Shown piece after piece: positions 37,101-50,013 of a stretch of 64,000 bases of DNA. The notes under the pieces were generated by a model that did not search any database, had not been told where the DNA came from, and saw only the letters and a program-made list of their open reading frames with translations. A program made the translations under genes and the position numbers. Source of the DNA: Ptiloglossa arizonensis (taxonomy: Eukaryota; Arthropoda; Insecta; Hymenoptera; Colletidae); contig NW_027478767.1 of assembly GCF_051014685.1 (NCBI RefSeq), forward strand, positions 186,001-250,000, written 5' to 3'. Position 1 is the stretch's first letter; every line of letters starts with the position of its first letter.

Positions 37101-40100
37101 ATCAGAACTGCGAAAATTTTGAGTTTCTCAAGCGCTTCTTACATCCAAACTGCCATATCTCGCGGACGGATTGACCAATCCGCAAAATTTCTGTTGCATC
37201 TGAAAGTGGAAACTCGCCCGATTACAACGGTAGTTGTAGTTTTCCCCTAGGCCGTCCTAGTTATTCGTTTCGAGGATCAGAACTGCGAGAATTTTGAGTT
37301 TCTCAAGCGTTTCTTACATCCAAACTGCCATATCTCGCGAACGGATTGACCAATCCGCAAAATTTCTGTTGCATCTGAAAATAGAAACTCGCCCGATTAC
37401 AACGGTATGCGTACTTTTCCCCTAGGCCGTTCTAGTTATTCGTGTCGAGCATCAGAACTGCGAAAATTTTGAGTTTCTCAAGCGTTTCTTACCTTCAAAC
37501 TGCCATATCTCGCGAACGGATTGACCAATCCGCAAAATTTCTGTTGCATCTGAAAGTAGAAACTCGCCCGATTACAACGGTATGCGTACTTTTCCCGTAG
37601 GCCGTTCTAGTTACTCGTTTCGAGCATCAGAACTGCGAAAATTTTGAGTTTCTCAAGCGTTTCTTATCTCCAAACTGCCATATCTCGCGAACGGATTGAC
37701 CAATCCGCAAAATTTCTGTTGCATCTGAAAGTAGAAACTCGCCCGATTACAACGGTGGGTGTAGTTTTCCCCTAGGCCGTTCTAGTTATTCGTTTCGAGA
37801 ATCAGAACTGCGAAAACTTTGAGTTTCTCAAGCGTTTCTTACATCCAAACTGCCATATTTTGCGAACGGATACGCCAATCCGCAAAATTTCTGTTGCATC
37901 TGAAAGTAGAAACTCGCCCGATTACAACGGTATGCGTACTTTTTCCCCTAGGCCGTTCTAGTTACTCGTTTCGAGCATCAGAACTGCGAAAATTTTGAGT
38001 TTCTCAAGCGTTTCTTACATCCAAACTGCCATATCTCGCGAACGGATTGACCAATCCGCAAAATTTCTGTTGCATTTGAAAGTAGAAACTCGCCCGATTA
38101 CAACGGTATGCGCACTTTTCCCCTGGGCCGTTCTAGTTATTCGTTTCGAGCATCAGAACTGCGAAAATTTTGAGTTTCTAAAGCGTTTCTTATCTCCAAA
38201 CTGCCATATCTCGCGAACGGGTTGATCAATCCGCAAAATTTCTGTTGCATCTGAAAGTAGAAACTCGCCCGATTACAACGGTGGGTGTAGTTTTCCCCTA
38301 GGCCGTTCTAGTTATTCGTTTCGAGAATCAGAACTGCGAAAACTTTGAGTTTCTCAAGCGTTTCTTACATCCAAACTGCCATATTTTGCGAACGGATACG
38401 CCAATCCGCAAAATTTCTGTTGCATCTGAAAGTAGAAACTCGCCCGATTACAACGGTATGCGTACTTTTCCCCTAGGCCGTTCTAGTTATTCGTTTCGAG
38501 CATCAGAACTGCGAAAATTTTGAGTTTCTCAAGCGTTTCTTATCTCCAAACTGCCATATCTCGCGAACGGATTGACCAATCCGCAAAATTTCTGTTGCAT
38601 CTGAAAGTAGAAACTCGCCCGATTACAACGGTATGCGTTCTTCTCCCCTAGGCCGTTCTAGTCATTCGTTTCGAGCATCAGAACTGCGAAAATTTTGAGT
38701 TTCTCAAGCGTTTCTTACATCCAAACTGCCATATCTCGCGAACGGATTGACCAATCCGCAAAATTTCTGTTGCGTCTGAAAATAGAAACTCGCCCGATTA
38801 CAACGGTATGCGTACTTTTCCCCTAGGCCGTTCTAGTTATTCGTTTCGAGCATCAGAACTGCGAAAATTTTGAGTTTCTCAAGCGTGTCATACATCCAAA
38901 CGGCCATATCTCGCGAACGGATTGACCAATCCGCAAAATTTCTGTTGCATCCGAAAACAGAAACTCGCCCGATTACAACGGTATGCGCAATTTTCCACTG
39001 GGCCGTTCTAGTTATTCGTTTCGAGCATCAGAACTGCGAAAATTTTGAGTTTCTAAAGCGTTTCTTACATCGAAACGGCCATATCTCGCGAACGGATTGA
39101 CCAATCCGCAAAATTTCTGTTGCATCTGAAAATAGAAACTCGCCCGATTACAACGGTATGCGCAATTTTCCCCTGGGCCGTTCTAGTTATTCGTTTCGAG
39201 CATCAGAACTGCGAAAATTTTGAGTTTCTAAAGCGTTTCTTATCTCCAAACTGCCATATCTCGCGAACGGGTTGATCAATCCGCAAAATTTCTGTTGCAT
39301 CTGAAAGTAGAAACTCGCCCGATTACAACGGTCTTCGCACTTTTCCCCTAGGCCGTTCTAGTTATTCGTTTCGAGAATCAGAACTGCGAAAACTTTGAGT
39401 TTCTAAAGCGTTTCTTACATCCAAACTGCCATATTTTGCGAACGGATTCACCAATCCGCAAAATTTCTGTAGCATCTGAAAGTAGAAACTCGCCCGATTA
39501 CAACGGTATTCGCACTTTTCCCCTGGGCCGTTCTAGTTATTCGTTTCGAGCTTCAGAACTGCGAAAATTTTGAGTTTCTCAAGCGTTTCTTATCTCCAAA
39601 CTGCCATATCTCGCGAACGGATTGACCAATCCGCAAAATTTCTGTTGCATCTGAAGGTAGAAACTCGCCCGATTACAACGGTTTGCGTACTTTTCCCCTA
39701 GGCCGTTCTAGTTATTCGTTTCGAGCATCAGAACTGCGAAAATTTTGAGTTTCTCAAGCGTTTCTTACCTCCAAACTGCCATATCTCGCGAACGCATTGA
39801 CCAATCCGCAAAATTTCTGTTGCATTTGAAAGTAGAAACTCGCCCGATTACAACGGTATGCGCACTTTTCCCCTGGGCCGTTCTGGTTATTCGTTTCGAG
39901 CTTCAGAACTGCGAAAATGTTGAGTTTCTAAAGCGTTTCTTATATCCAAACTGCCATATCTCGCGAACGGATTGACCAATCCGCAATTGACCAATCCGCA
40001 AAATTTCTGTTGCATCTGAAAGTAGAAACTCGCCCGATTACAACGGTATGCGTTCTTCTCCCCTAGGCCGTTCTAGTCATTCGTTTCGAGCATCAGAACT

Positions 40101-41195
40101 GCGAAAATTTTGAGTTTCTCAAGCGTTTCTTACCTCCAAACTGCCATATCTCGCGAGCGGATTGACCAATCCGCAAAATTTCTGTTGCATCTGAAAGTAG
40201 AGACTCTCTCGATTACAGCGGTATGTGTAGTTTTCCACTAGGCCGTTCCAGTTACTCGTTTCGAGCATCAGAACTGCGAAAATTTTGAGTTTCTCAAGCG
40301 TTTCTTATCTCCAAACTGCCATATCTCGCGAACGGATTGATCAATCCGCAAAACTTCTGTTGCATCTGCAAGTGGAAACTCGCCCGATTACAACGGTAGT
40401 TGTAGTTTTCCCCTAGGCCGTTCTAGTTACTCGTTTCGAGCATCAGAACTGCGAAAATTTTGAGTTTCTCAAGCGTTTCTTATCTCCAAACTGCCATATC
40501 TCGCGAACGGATTGATCAATCCGCAAAATTTCTGTTGCATCTGAAAGTGGAAACTCGCCCGATTACAACGGTAGCTGTAGTTTTCCACTAGGCCGTTCTA
40601 GTTATTCGTTTCGAGCATCAGAACTGCGAAAATTTTGAGTTTCTCAAGCGCTTCTTACATCCAAACTGCCATATCTCGCGGACGGATTGACCAATCCGCA
40701 AAATTTCTGTTGCATCTGAAAGTGGAAACTCGCCCGATTACAACGGTAGTTGTAGTTTTCCCCTAGGCCGTCCTAGTTATTCGTTTCGAGGATCAGAACT
40801 GCGAGAATTTTGAGTTTCTCAAGCGTTTCTTACATCCAAACTGCCATATCTCGCGAACGGATTGACCAATCCGCAAAATTTCTGTTGCATCTGAAAATAG
40901 AAACTCGCCCGATTACAACGGTATGCGTACTTTTCCCCTAGGCCGTTCTAGTTATTCGTGTCGAGCATCAGAACTGCGAAAATTTTGAGTTTCTCAAGCG
41001 TTTCTTACCTTCAAACTGCCATATCTCGCGAACGGATTGACCAATCCGCAAAATTTCTGTTGCATCTGAAAGTAGAAACTCGCCCGATTACAACGGTATG
41101 CGTACTTTTCGTAGGCCGTTCTAGTTACTCGTTTCGAGCATCAGAACTGCGAAAATTTTGAGTTTCTCAAGCGTTTCTTATCTCCAAACTGCCAT
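34180..41195 (+). repeat. Tandem 20-mer duplication (2 x about 3.5 kb)
   Basis: Copies are about 34,180-37,680 and 37,681-41,195. Markers repeat at 3,500 bp, and at 3,501 bp after an extra T near 37,941: GTGTCATACATCC (35,384 and 38,885), CATCGAAACGG (35,568 and 39,069), TTGCGTCTG, GCGGACGG (37,162 and about 40,678) and TCTGCAAGTGG. I noticed only three substitutions (near 34,710, 35,744 and 38,957) and three indels, one of them a 15-bp duplication. This is the longest and one of the freshest duplications in the window. Confidence 0.93.
39971..40000 (+). repeat. 15-bp microduplication at the dyad
   Basis: ATTGACCAATCCGCA is present twice in a row (39,971-39,985 and 39,986-40,000), giving one monomer of 190 bp. 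The sister copy 3.5 kb upstream (near 36,470-36,485) has it once. The duplicated piece contains most of the central inverted repeat, where slippage through a hairpin is plausible. Confidence 0.95.
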
Positions 41196-44100
41196 ATCTC
41201 GCGAACGGATTGATCAATCCGCAAACTTCTGTTGCATCTGAAAGTGGAAACTCGCCCGATTACAACGGTAGTTGTAGTTTTCCCCTAGGCCGTTCTAGTT
41301 ATTCGTTTCGAGCATCAGAACTGCGAAAATTTTGAGTTTCTCAAGCGTTTCTTACCTCCAAACTGCCATATCTCGCGAACGGATTGACCAATCCGCAAAA
41401 TTTCTGTTGCGTCTGAAGGTAGAAACTCGCCCGATTACAACAGTGTGCGTACTTTTCCCCTAGGCGCTTCTAGTTACTCGTTTCGAGCATCAGAACTGCG
41501 CAAATTTTGAGTTTCTCAAGCGTTTCTTACCTCCAAACTGGCATATCTCGCGAACGGATTGACCAATCCGCAAAATTTCTGTTGCATCTGAAAAGAGAAA
41601 CTCGCCCGATTACAACGGTATGCGTTACTTTTCCCCTAGGCCGTTCTTGTTATTCGTGTCGAGCATCAGAACTGCGAAAATTTTGAGTTTCCTCAAGCGT
41701 TTCTTACCTCCAAACTGCCATATCTCGCGAACGGATTGACCAATCCGCAAAATTTCTGTTGCATCTGAAAGTAGAAACTCGCCCGATTACAACGCTATGC
41801 GTACTTTTCCCTAGGCCGTTCTAGTTACTCGTTTCGAGCATCAGAACTGCGAAAATTTTGAGTTTCTCAAGCGTTTCTTATCTCCAAACTGCCATATCTC
41901 GCGAACAGATTGATCAATCCGCAAAATTTCTGTTGCATCTGAAAGTGGAAACTCGCCCGATTACAACGGTAGTTGTAGTTTTCCACTAGGCCGTTCTAGT
42001 TATTCGTTTCGAGCATCAGAACTGCGAAAATTTTGAGTTTCTCAAGCGTTTCTTACATCCAAACTGCCATATCTCGCGAACGGATTGACCAATCCGCAAA
42101 ATTTCTGTTGCATCTGAAAATAGAAACTCGCCCGATTACAACGGTATGCGTACTTTTCCCCTAGGCCGTTCTAGTTATTCGTTTCAAGCATCAGAACTGC
42201 GAAAATTTTGAGTTTCTCAAGCGTGTCTTACATCCAAACTGCCATATCTCGCGAATGGATTGACCGATCCGCAAAATTTCTGTTGCATCTGAAAGTAGAA
42301 ACTCGCCCGATTACAACGGTATGCGCACTTTTCCCCTAGGCCGTTCTAGTTATTCGTTTCGAGCATCAGAACTGCGAAAATTTTGAGTTTCTAAAGCGTT
42401 TCTTACATCCAAACGGCCATACTCTCGCGAACGGATTGACCAATCCGCAAAATTTCTGTTGCATCTGAAAGTAGAAACTCGCCCGATTACAACGGTATGC
42501 GTACTTTTCCCCTAGGCCGTCCTAGTCATTCGTTTCGAGCATCAGAACTGCGAAAATTTTGAGTTTCTCAAGCGTTTCTTATCTCCAAACTGCCATATCT
42601 CGCGAACGGATTGATCAATCCGCAAAATTTCTGTTGCATCTGAAAGTGGAAACTCGCCCGATTACAACGGTAGTTGTAGTTTTCCCCTAGGCCGTTCTAG
42701 TTATTCGTTTCGAGCATCAGAACTGCGAAAATTTTGAGTTTCTCAAGCGTTTCTTACATCCAAACTGCCATATCTCGCGAACGGATTGACCAATCCGCAA
42801 AATTTTTGTTGCATCTGAAAATAGAAACTCGCCCGATTACAACGGTATGCGCAATTTCCCCTGGGCCGTTCTAGTGCTTCGTTTCGAGCATCAGAACTGC
42901 GAAAATTTTGAGTTTCTAAAGCGTTTCTTACATCCAAACGGCCATATCTCGCGAACGGATTGACCAATCCGCAAATTTATGTTGCATCTGAAAGTAGAAA
43001 CTCGCCCGATTACAACGGTATGCGTACTTCTCCCCTAGGCCGTCCTAGTCATTCGTTTCGAGCATCAGAACTGCGAAAATTTTGAGTTTCTCAAGGCGTT
43101 TCTTATCTCCAAACTGCCATATCTCGCGAACGGATTGACCAATCCGCAAAATTTCTGTTGCATCTGAAGGTAAAAACTCGCCCGATTACAACGGTTTGCG
43201 TACTTTTCCCCTAGGCCGTTCCGGTTACTCGTTTCGAGCATCAGAACTGCGAAAATTTTGAGTTTCTCAAGCGTTTCTTATCTCCAAACTGCCATATCTC
43301 GCGAACGGAATGATCAATCCGCAAAATTTCTGTTGCATCTGAAAGTGGAAACTCGCCCGATACAACGGTAGTTGTAGTTTTCCCCTAGGCCGTTCTAGTT
43401 ATTCGTTTCGAGCATCAGACTGCGAAAATTTTGAGTTTCTCAAGCGTTCTTACATCCAAACTGCCATATCTCGCGAACGGATTGACCAATCCGCAAAATT
43501 TCTGTTGCATCTGAAAATAGAAACTCGCCGATTACAACGGTATGCGTACTTTTCCCCTAGGCCGTTCTAGTTATTCGTTTCGAGCATCAGAACTGCGAAA
43601 ATTTTGAGTTTCTCAAGCGTGTCTTACATCCAAACGGCCATATCTCGCGAACGGATTGACCAATCCGCAAATTTCTGTTGCATCTGAAAATAGAAGCTCG
43701 CCCGATTACAGCGGTATGCGCAATTTTCCCCTGGCCGTTCTAGTTATTCGTTTCGAGCATCAGAACTGCGAAAATTTGAGTTTCTAAAGCGTTTCTTATC
43801 TCCAAACTGCCATATCTCGCGAACGGGTTGATCAATCCGCAAAATTTCTGTTGCATCTGAAAGTAGAAACTCGCCCGATTACAACGGTCTTCGCACTTTT
43901 CCCCTAGGCCGTTCTAGTTATTCGTTTCGAGAATCAGAACTGCGAAATACTTTGAGTTTCTCAAGCGTTTCTTACATCCAAACTGCCATATTTTGCGAAC
44001 GGATTCACCAATCCGCAAAATTTCTGTAGCATCTGAAAGTAGAAACTCGCCCGATTACAACGGTATTCGAACTTTTCCCCTGGGCCGTTCTAGTTATTCG

Positions 44101-46230
44101 TTTCGAGCTTCAGAACTGCGAAAATTTTGAGTTTCTCAAGCGTTTTCTTACATTCAAACTGCCATATCTCGCGAACGGATTGACCAATCCGCAAAATTTC
44201 TGTTGCATCTGAAAATAGAAACTCGCCCGATTACAACGGTATGCGTACTTCTCCCCTAGGCCGTCCTAGTCATTCGTTTCGAGCATCAGAACTGCGAAAA
44301 TTTTGAGTTTCTCAAGCGTTTCTTATCTCCAAACTGCCATATATCGCGAACGGATTGACCAATCCGCAAAATTTCTGTTGCATCTGAAGTAGAAACTCGC
44401 CCGATTACAACGTTTGCGTACTTTTCCCCTAGGCCGTTCTAGTTATTCGTTTCGAGCATCAGAACTGCGAAAATTTTGAGTTTCTCAAGCGTTTCTTACC
44501 TCCAAACTGCCATATCTCGCGAACGCATTGACCATTCCGCAAAATTTCTGTTGCATTTGAAAGTAGAAACTCGCCCGATTACAACGGTATGCGCACTTTT
44601 CCCCTGGGCCGTTCTGGTTATTCGTTTCGAGCTTCAGAACTGCGAAAATGTTGAGTTTCTAAAGCGTTTCTTACATCCAAACTGCCATATCTCGCCGAAC
44701 GGATTGACCAATCCGCAAAATTTCTGTTGCATCTGAAAGTAGAAACTCGCCCGATTACAACGGTATGCGTTCTTCTCCCCTAGGCCGTTCTAGTCATTCG
44801 TTTCGAGCATCAGAACTGCGAAAATTTTGAGTTTCTCAAGCGTTTCTTACCTCCAAACTGCCATATCTCGCGAGCGGATTGACCAATCCGCAAAATTTCT
44901 GTTGCATCTGAAAGTAGAGACTCTCTCGATTACAGCGGTATGTGTAGTTTTCCACTAGGGCCGTTCCAGTCATTCGTTTCGAGCATCAGAACTGCGAAAA
45001 TTTTGAGTTTCTCAAGCGTTTCTTACATCCAAACTGCCATATCTCGCGAACGGATTGACCGATCCGCAAAATTTCTGTTGCATCTGAAAATGGAAACTCG
45101 CCCGATTACAACGATAGTTGTAGTTTTCCCCTAGGCCGTTCTAGTTATTCGTTTCGAGGCATCAGAACTGCGAAAATTTTGAGTTTCTCAAGCGCTTCTT
45201 ACATCCAAACTGCCATATCTCGCGAACGGATTGACCAACTCCGCAAAATTTCTGTTGCATCTGAAAGTGGAAACTCGCCCGATTACAAGGGTAGTTGTAG
45301 TTTTCCCCTAGGCCGTCCTAGTTATTCGTTTCGAGGATCAGAACTACGAGAATTTTGAGTTTCTCAAGCGTTTCTTACATCCAAACTGCCATATCTCGCG
45401 AACGGATTGACCAATTCCGCAAAATTTCTGTTGCATCTGAAAATAGATACTCGCCCGATTACAACGGTATGCGCTACTTTTCCCCTAGGCCGTTCTAGTT
45501 ATTCGTGTCGAGCATCAGAACTGCGAAAATTTTGAGTTTCTCAAGCGTTTCTTACCTCCAAACTGCCATATCTCGCGAACGAGATTGACCAATCCGCAAA
45601 ATTTCTGTTGCATCTGAAGTAGAAACTCGCCCGATTACAACGTATGCGTACTTTTCCGTAGGCCGTTCTAGTTACTCGTTTCGAGCATCAGAACTGCGAA
45701 AATTTTGAGTTTCTCAAGCGTTTCTTATCTCCAAACTGCCATATCTCGCGAACGGATTGATCAATCCGCAAAATTTCGGTTGCATCTGAAAGGTGGAAAC
45801 TCGCCCGATTACAACGGTAGTTGTAGTTTTCCCCTAGGCCGTTCTAGTTATTCGTTTCGAGCATCAGAACTGCGAAAATTTGAGTTTCTCAAGCGTTTCT
45901 TACATCCAAACTGCCATATCTCGCGAACGGATTGACCAATCCGCAAAATTTCTGTTGCATCTGAAAATAGAAACTCGCCCGATTACAACGGTATGCGCAA
46001 TTTTCCCTGGGCCGTTCTAGTTATTCGTTTCGAGCATCAGAACTGCGAAAATTTTGAGTTTCTAAAGCGTTTCTTATCTCCAAACTGCCATATCTCGCGA
46101 ACGGGTTGATCAATCCGCAAAATTTCTGTTGCACCTGAAAGTAGAAACTCGCCCGATTACAACGGTATTCGAACTTTTCCCCTGGCCGTTCTAGTTATTC
46201 GTTTCGAGCTTCAGAACTGCGAAAATTTGA
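41108..46230 (+). other. Indel-rich zone 2
   Basis: About 35 small indels in 5.1 kb. Examples: two C lost at 41,110; A lost 41,223; T gained 41,625; C gained 41,691; C lost 41,810; T lost 42,856; A lost 42,973; G gained 43,096; several single losses 43,361-43,771; gains 43,949 and 44,146; losses 44,389 and 44,412; seven gains 44,695-45,582; losses 45,619-45,658; four losses with one gain 45,791-46,225. Summing them reproduces the observed register (+13 before, +4 at 44,476, +8 at 45,705, +5 after 46,230), so the list is essentially complete. The next 17.7 kb has no net indel. Confidence 0.88.
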
Positions 46231-49200
46231 GTTTCTCAAGCGTTTCTTACATTCAAACTGCCATATCTCGCGAACGGATTGACCAATCCGCAAAATTTCT
46301 GTTGCATCTGAAAATAGAAACTCGCCCGATTACAACGGTATGCGTACTTCTCCCCTAGGCCGTCCTAGTCATTCGTTTCGAGCATCAGAACTGCGAAAAT
46401 TTTGAGTTTCTCAAGCGTTTCTTATCTCCAAACTGCCATATATCGCGAACGGATTGACCAATCCGCAAAATTTCTGTTGCATCTGAAGGTAGAAACTCGC
46501 CCGATTACAACGGTTTGCGTACTTTTCCCCTAGGCCGTTCTAGTTATTCGTTTCGAGCATCAGAACTGCGAAAATTTTGAGTTTCTCAAGCGTTTCTTAC
46601 CTCCAAACTGCCATATCTCGCGAACGCATTGACCAATCCGCAAAATTTCTGTTGCATTTGAAAGTAGAAACTCGCCCGGTTACAACGGTATGCGCACTTT
46701 TCCCCTGGGCCGTTCTGGTTATTCGTTTCGAGCTTCAGAACTGCGAAAATGTTGAGTTTCTAAAGCGTTTCTTACATCCAAACTGCCATATCTCGCGAAC
46801 GGATTGACCAATCCGCAAAATTTCTGTTGCATCTGAAAGTAGAAACTCGCCCGATTACAACGGTATGCGTTCTTCTCCCCTAGGCCGTTCTAGTCATTCG
46901 TTTAGAGCATCAGAACTGCGAAAATTTTGAGTTTCTCAAGCGTTTCTTACCTCCAAACTGCCATATCTCGCGAGCGGATTGACCAATCCGCAAAATTTCT
47001 GTTGCATCTGAAAGTAGAGACTCTCTCGATTACAGCGGTATGTGTAGTTTTCCACTAGGCCGTTCCAGTTATTCGTTTCGAGCATCAGAACTGCGAAAAT
47101 TTTGAGTTTCTCAAGCGTTTCTTACATCCAAACTGCCATATCTCGCGAACGGATTGACCGATCCGCAAAATTTCTGTTGCATCTGAAAATGGAAACTCGC
47201 CCGATTACAACGATAGTTGTAGTTTTCCCCTAGGCCGTTCTAGTTATTCGTTTCGAGCATCAGAACTGCGAAAATTTTGAGTTTCTCAAGCGCTTCTTAC
47301 ATCCAAACTGCCATATCTCGCGAACGGATTGACCAATCCGCAAAATTTCTGTTGCATCTGAAAGTGGAAACTCGCCCGATTACAAGGGTAGTTGTAGTTT
47401 TCCCCTAGGCCGTTCTAGTTATTCGTGTCGAGCATCAGAACTGCGAAAATTTTGAGTTTCTCAAGCGTTTCTTACCTCCAAACTGCCATATCTCGCGAAC
47501 GGATTGACCAATCCGCAAAATTTCTGTTGCATCTGAAAGTAGAAACTCGCCCGATTACAACGGTATGCGTACTTTTCCCGTAGGCCGTTCTAGTTACTCG
47601 TTTCGAGCATCAGAACTGCGAAAATTTTGAGTTTCTCAAGCGTTTCTTATCTCCAAACTGCCATATCTCGCGAACGGATTGATCAATCCGCAAAATTTCG
47701 GTTCCATCTGAAAGTGGAAACTCGCCCGATTACAACGGTAGTTGTAGTTTTCCCCTAGGCCGTTCTAGTTATTCGTTTCGAGCATCAGAACTGCGAAAAT
47801 TTTGAGTTTCTCAAGCGTTTCTTACATCCAAACTGCCATATCTCGCGAACGGATTGACCAATCCGCAAAATTTCTGTTGCATCTGAAAATAGAAACTCGC
47901 CCGATTACAACGGTATGCGCAATTTTCCCCTGGGCCGTTCTAGTTATTCGTTTCGAGCATCAGAACTGCGAAAATTTTGAGTTTCTAAAGCGTTTCTTAT
48001 CTCCAAACTGCCATATCTCGCGAACGGGTTGATCAATCCGCAAAATTTCTGTTGCACCTGAAAGTAGAAACTCGCCCGATTACAACGGTATTCGAACTTT
48101 TCCCCTGGGCCGTTCTAGTTATTCGTTTCGAGCTTCAGAACTGCGAAAATTTTGAGTTTCTCAAGCGTTTCTTACATTCAAACTGCCATATCTCGCGAAC
48201 GGATTGACCAATCCGCAAAATTTCTGTTGCATCTGAAAATAGAAACTCGCCCGATTACAACGGTATGCGTACTTCTCCCCTAGGCCGTCCTAGTCATTCG
48301 TTTCGAGCATCAGAACTGCGAAAATTTTGAGTTTCTCAAGCGTTTCTTATCTCCAAACTGCCATATATCGCGAACGGATTGACCAATCCGCAAAATTTCT
48401 GTTGCATCTGAAGGTAGAAACTCGCCCGATTACAACGGTATGCGCACTTTTCCCCTGGGCCGTTCTGGTTATTCGTTTCGAGCTTCAGAACTGCGAAAAT
48501 GTTGAGTTTCTAAAGCGTTTCTTACATCCAAACTGCCATATCTCGCGAACGGATTGACCAATCCGCAAAATTTCTGTTGCATCTGAAAGTAGAAACTCGC
48601 CCGATTACAACGGTATGCGTTCTTCTCCCCTAGGCCGTTCTAGTCATTCGTTTAGAGCATCAGAACTGCGAAAATTTTGAGTTTCTCAAGCGTTTCTTAC
48701 CTCCAAACTGCCATATCTCGCGAGCGGATTGACCAATCCGCAAAATTTCTGTTGCATCTGAAAGTAGAGACTCTCTCGATTACAGCGGTATGTGTAGTTT
48801 TCCACTAGGCCGTTCCAGTTATTCGTTTCGAGCATCAGAACTGCGAAAATTTTGAGTTTCTCAAGCGTTTCTTACATCCAAACTGCCATATCTCGCGAAC
48901 GGATTGACCGATCCGCAAAATTTCTGTTGCATCTGAAAATGGAAACTCGCCCGATTACAACGGTAGTTGTAGTTTTCCCCTAGGCCGTTCTAGTTATTCG
49001 TTTCGAGCATCAGAACTGCGAAAATTTTGAGTTTCTCAAGCGCTTCTTACATCCAAACTGCCATATCTCGCGAACGGATTGACCAATCCGCAAAATTTCT
49101 GTTGCATCTGAAAGTGGAAACTCGCCCGATTACAAGGGTAGTTGTAGTTTTCCCCTAGGCCGTCCTAGTTATTCGTTTCGAGGATCAGAACTACGAGAAT

Positions 49201-50013
49201 TTTGAGTTTCTCAAGCGTTTCTTACATCCAAACTGCCATATCTCGCGAACGGATTGACCAATCCGCAAAATTTCTGTTGCATCTGAAAATAGATACTCGC
49301 CCGATTACAACGGTATGCGTACTTTTCCCCTAGGCCGTTCTAGTTATTCGTGTCGAGCATCAGAACTGCGAAAATTTTGAGTTTCTCAAGCGTTTCTTAC
49401 CTCCAAACTGCCATATCTCGCGAACGGATTGACCAATCCGCAAAATTTCTGTTGCATCTGAAAGTAGAAACTCGCCCGATTACAACGGTATGCGTACTTT
49501 TCCCGTAGGCCGTTCTAGTTACTCGTTTCGAGCATCAGAACTGCGAAAATTTTGAGTTTCTCAAGCGTTTCTTATCTCCAAACTGCCATATCTCGCGAAC
49601 GGATTGATCAATCCGCAAAATTTCTGTTGCATCTGAAAGTGGAAACTCGCCCGATTACAACGGTAGTTGTAGTTTTCCCCTAGGCCGTTCTAGTTATTCG
49701 TTTCGAGCATCAGAACTGCGAAAATTTTGAGTTTCTCAAGCGTTTCTTACATCCAAACTGCCATATCTCGCGAACGGATTGACCAATCCGCAAAATTTCT
49801 GTTGCATCTGAAAATAGAAACTCGCCCGATTACAACGGTATGCGCAATTTTCCCCTGGGCCGTTCTAGTTATTCGTTTCGAGCATCAGAACTGCGAAAAT
49901 TTTGAGTTTCTAAAGCGTTTCTTATCTCCAAACTGCCATATCTCGCGAACGGGTTGATCAATCCGCAAAATTTCTGTTGCATCTGAAAGTAGAAACTCGC
50001 CCGATTACAACGG
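44065..50013 (+). repeat. 12-mer / 11-mer / 11-mer series
   Basis: Three successive multimers start at GTATTCGAAC: 44,065-46,166 (12 monomers, indel-rich), 46,167-48,089 (11) and 48,090-50,013 (11). Shared private alleles: CCATATATCGCG (44,337, 46,436 and 48,361), ACAAGGGTAG, ACGATAGTTG (first two), TTTCGGTT (first two), GCACCTGAAAG, GTTTAGAGCATC (46,899 and 48,649), ACTACGAGAATT and AATAGATACTCG (first and third). The second copy lacks the GAGGATCAG/GAGAATT monomer; the third lacks the GGTTTGCG/GAACGCATTG junction monomer. Each thus lost a different unit from a 12-mer. Confidence 0.9.

Noticed and set aside
33510..46230. Ancient decayed portion of the array
   Set aside because: Indels are raised without a matching rise in substitutions, and sister copies share private substitutions but not the indels; consensus error is the simpler reading, though not proven.
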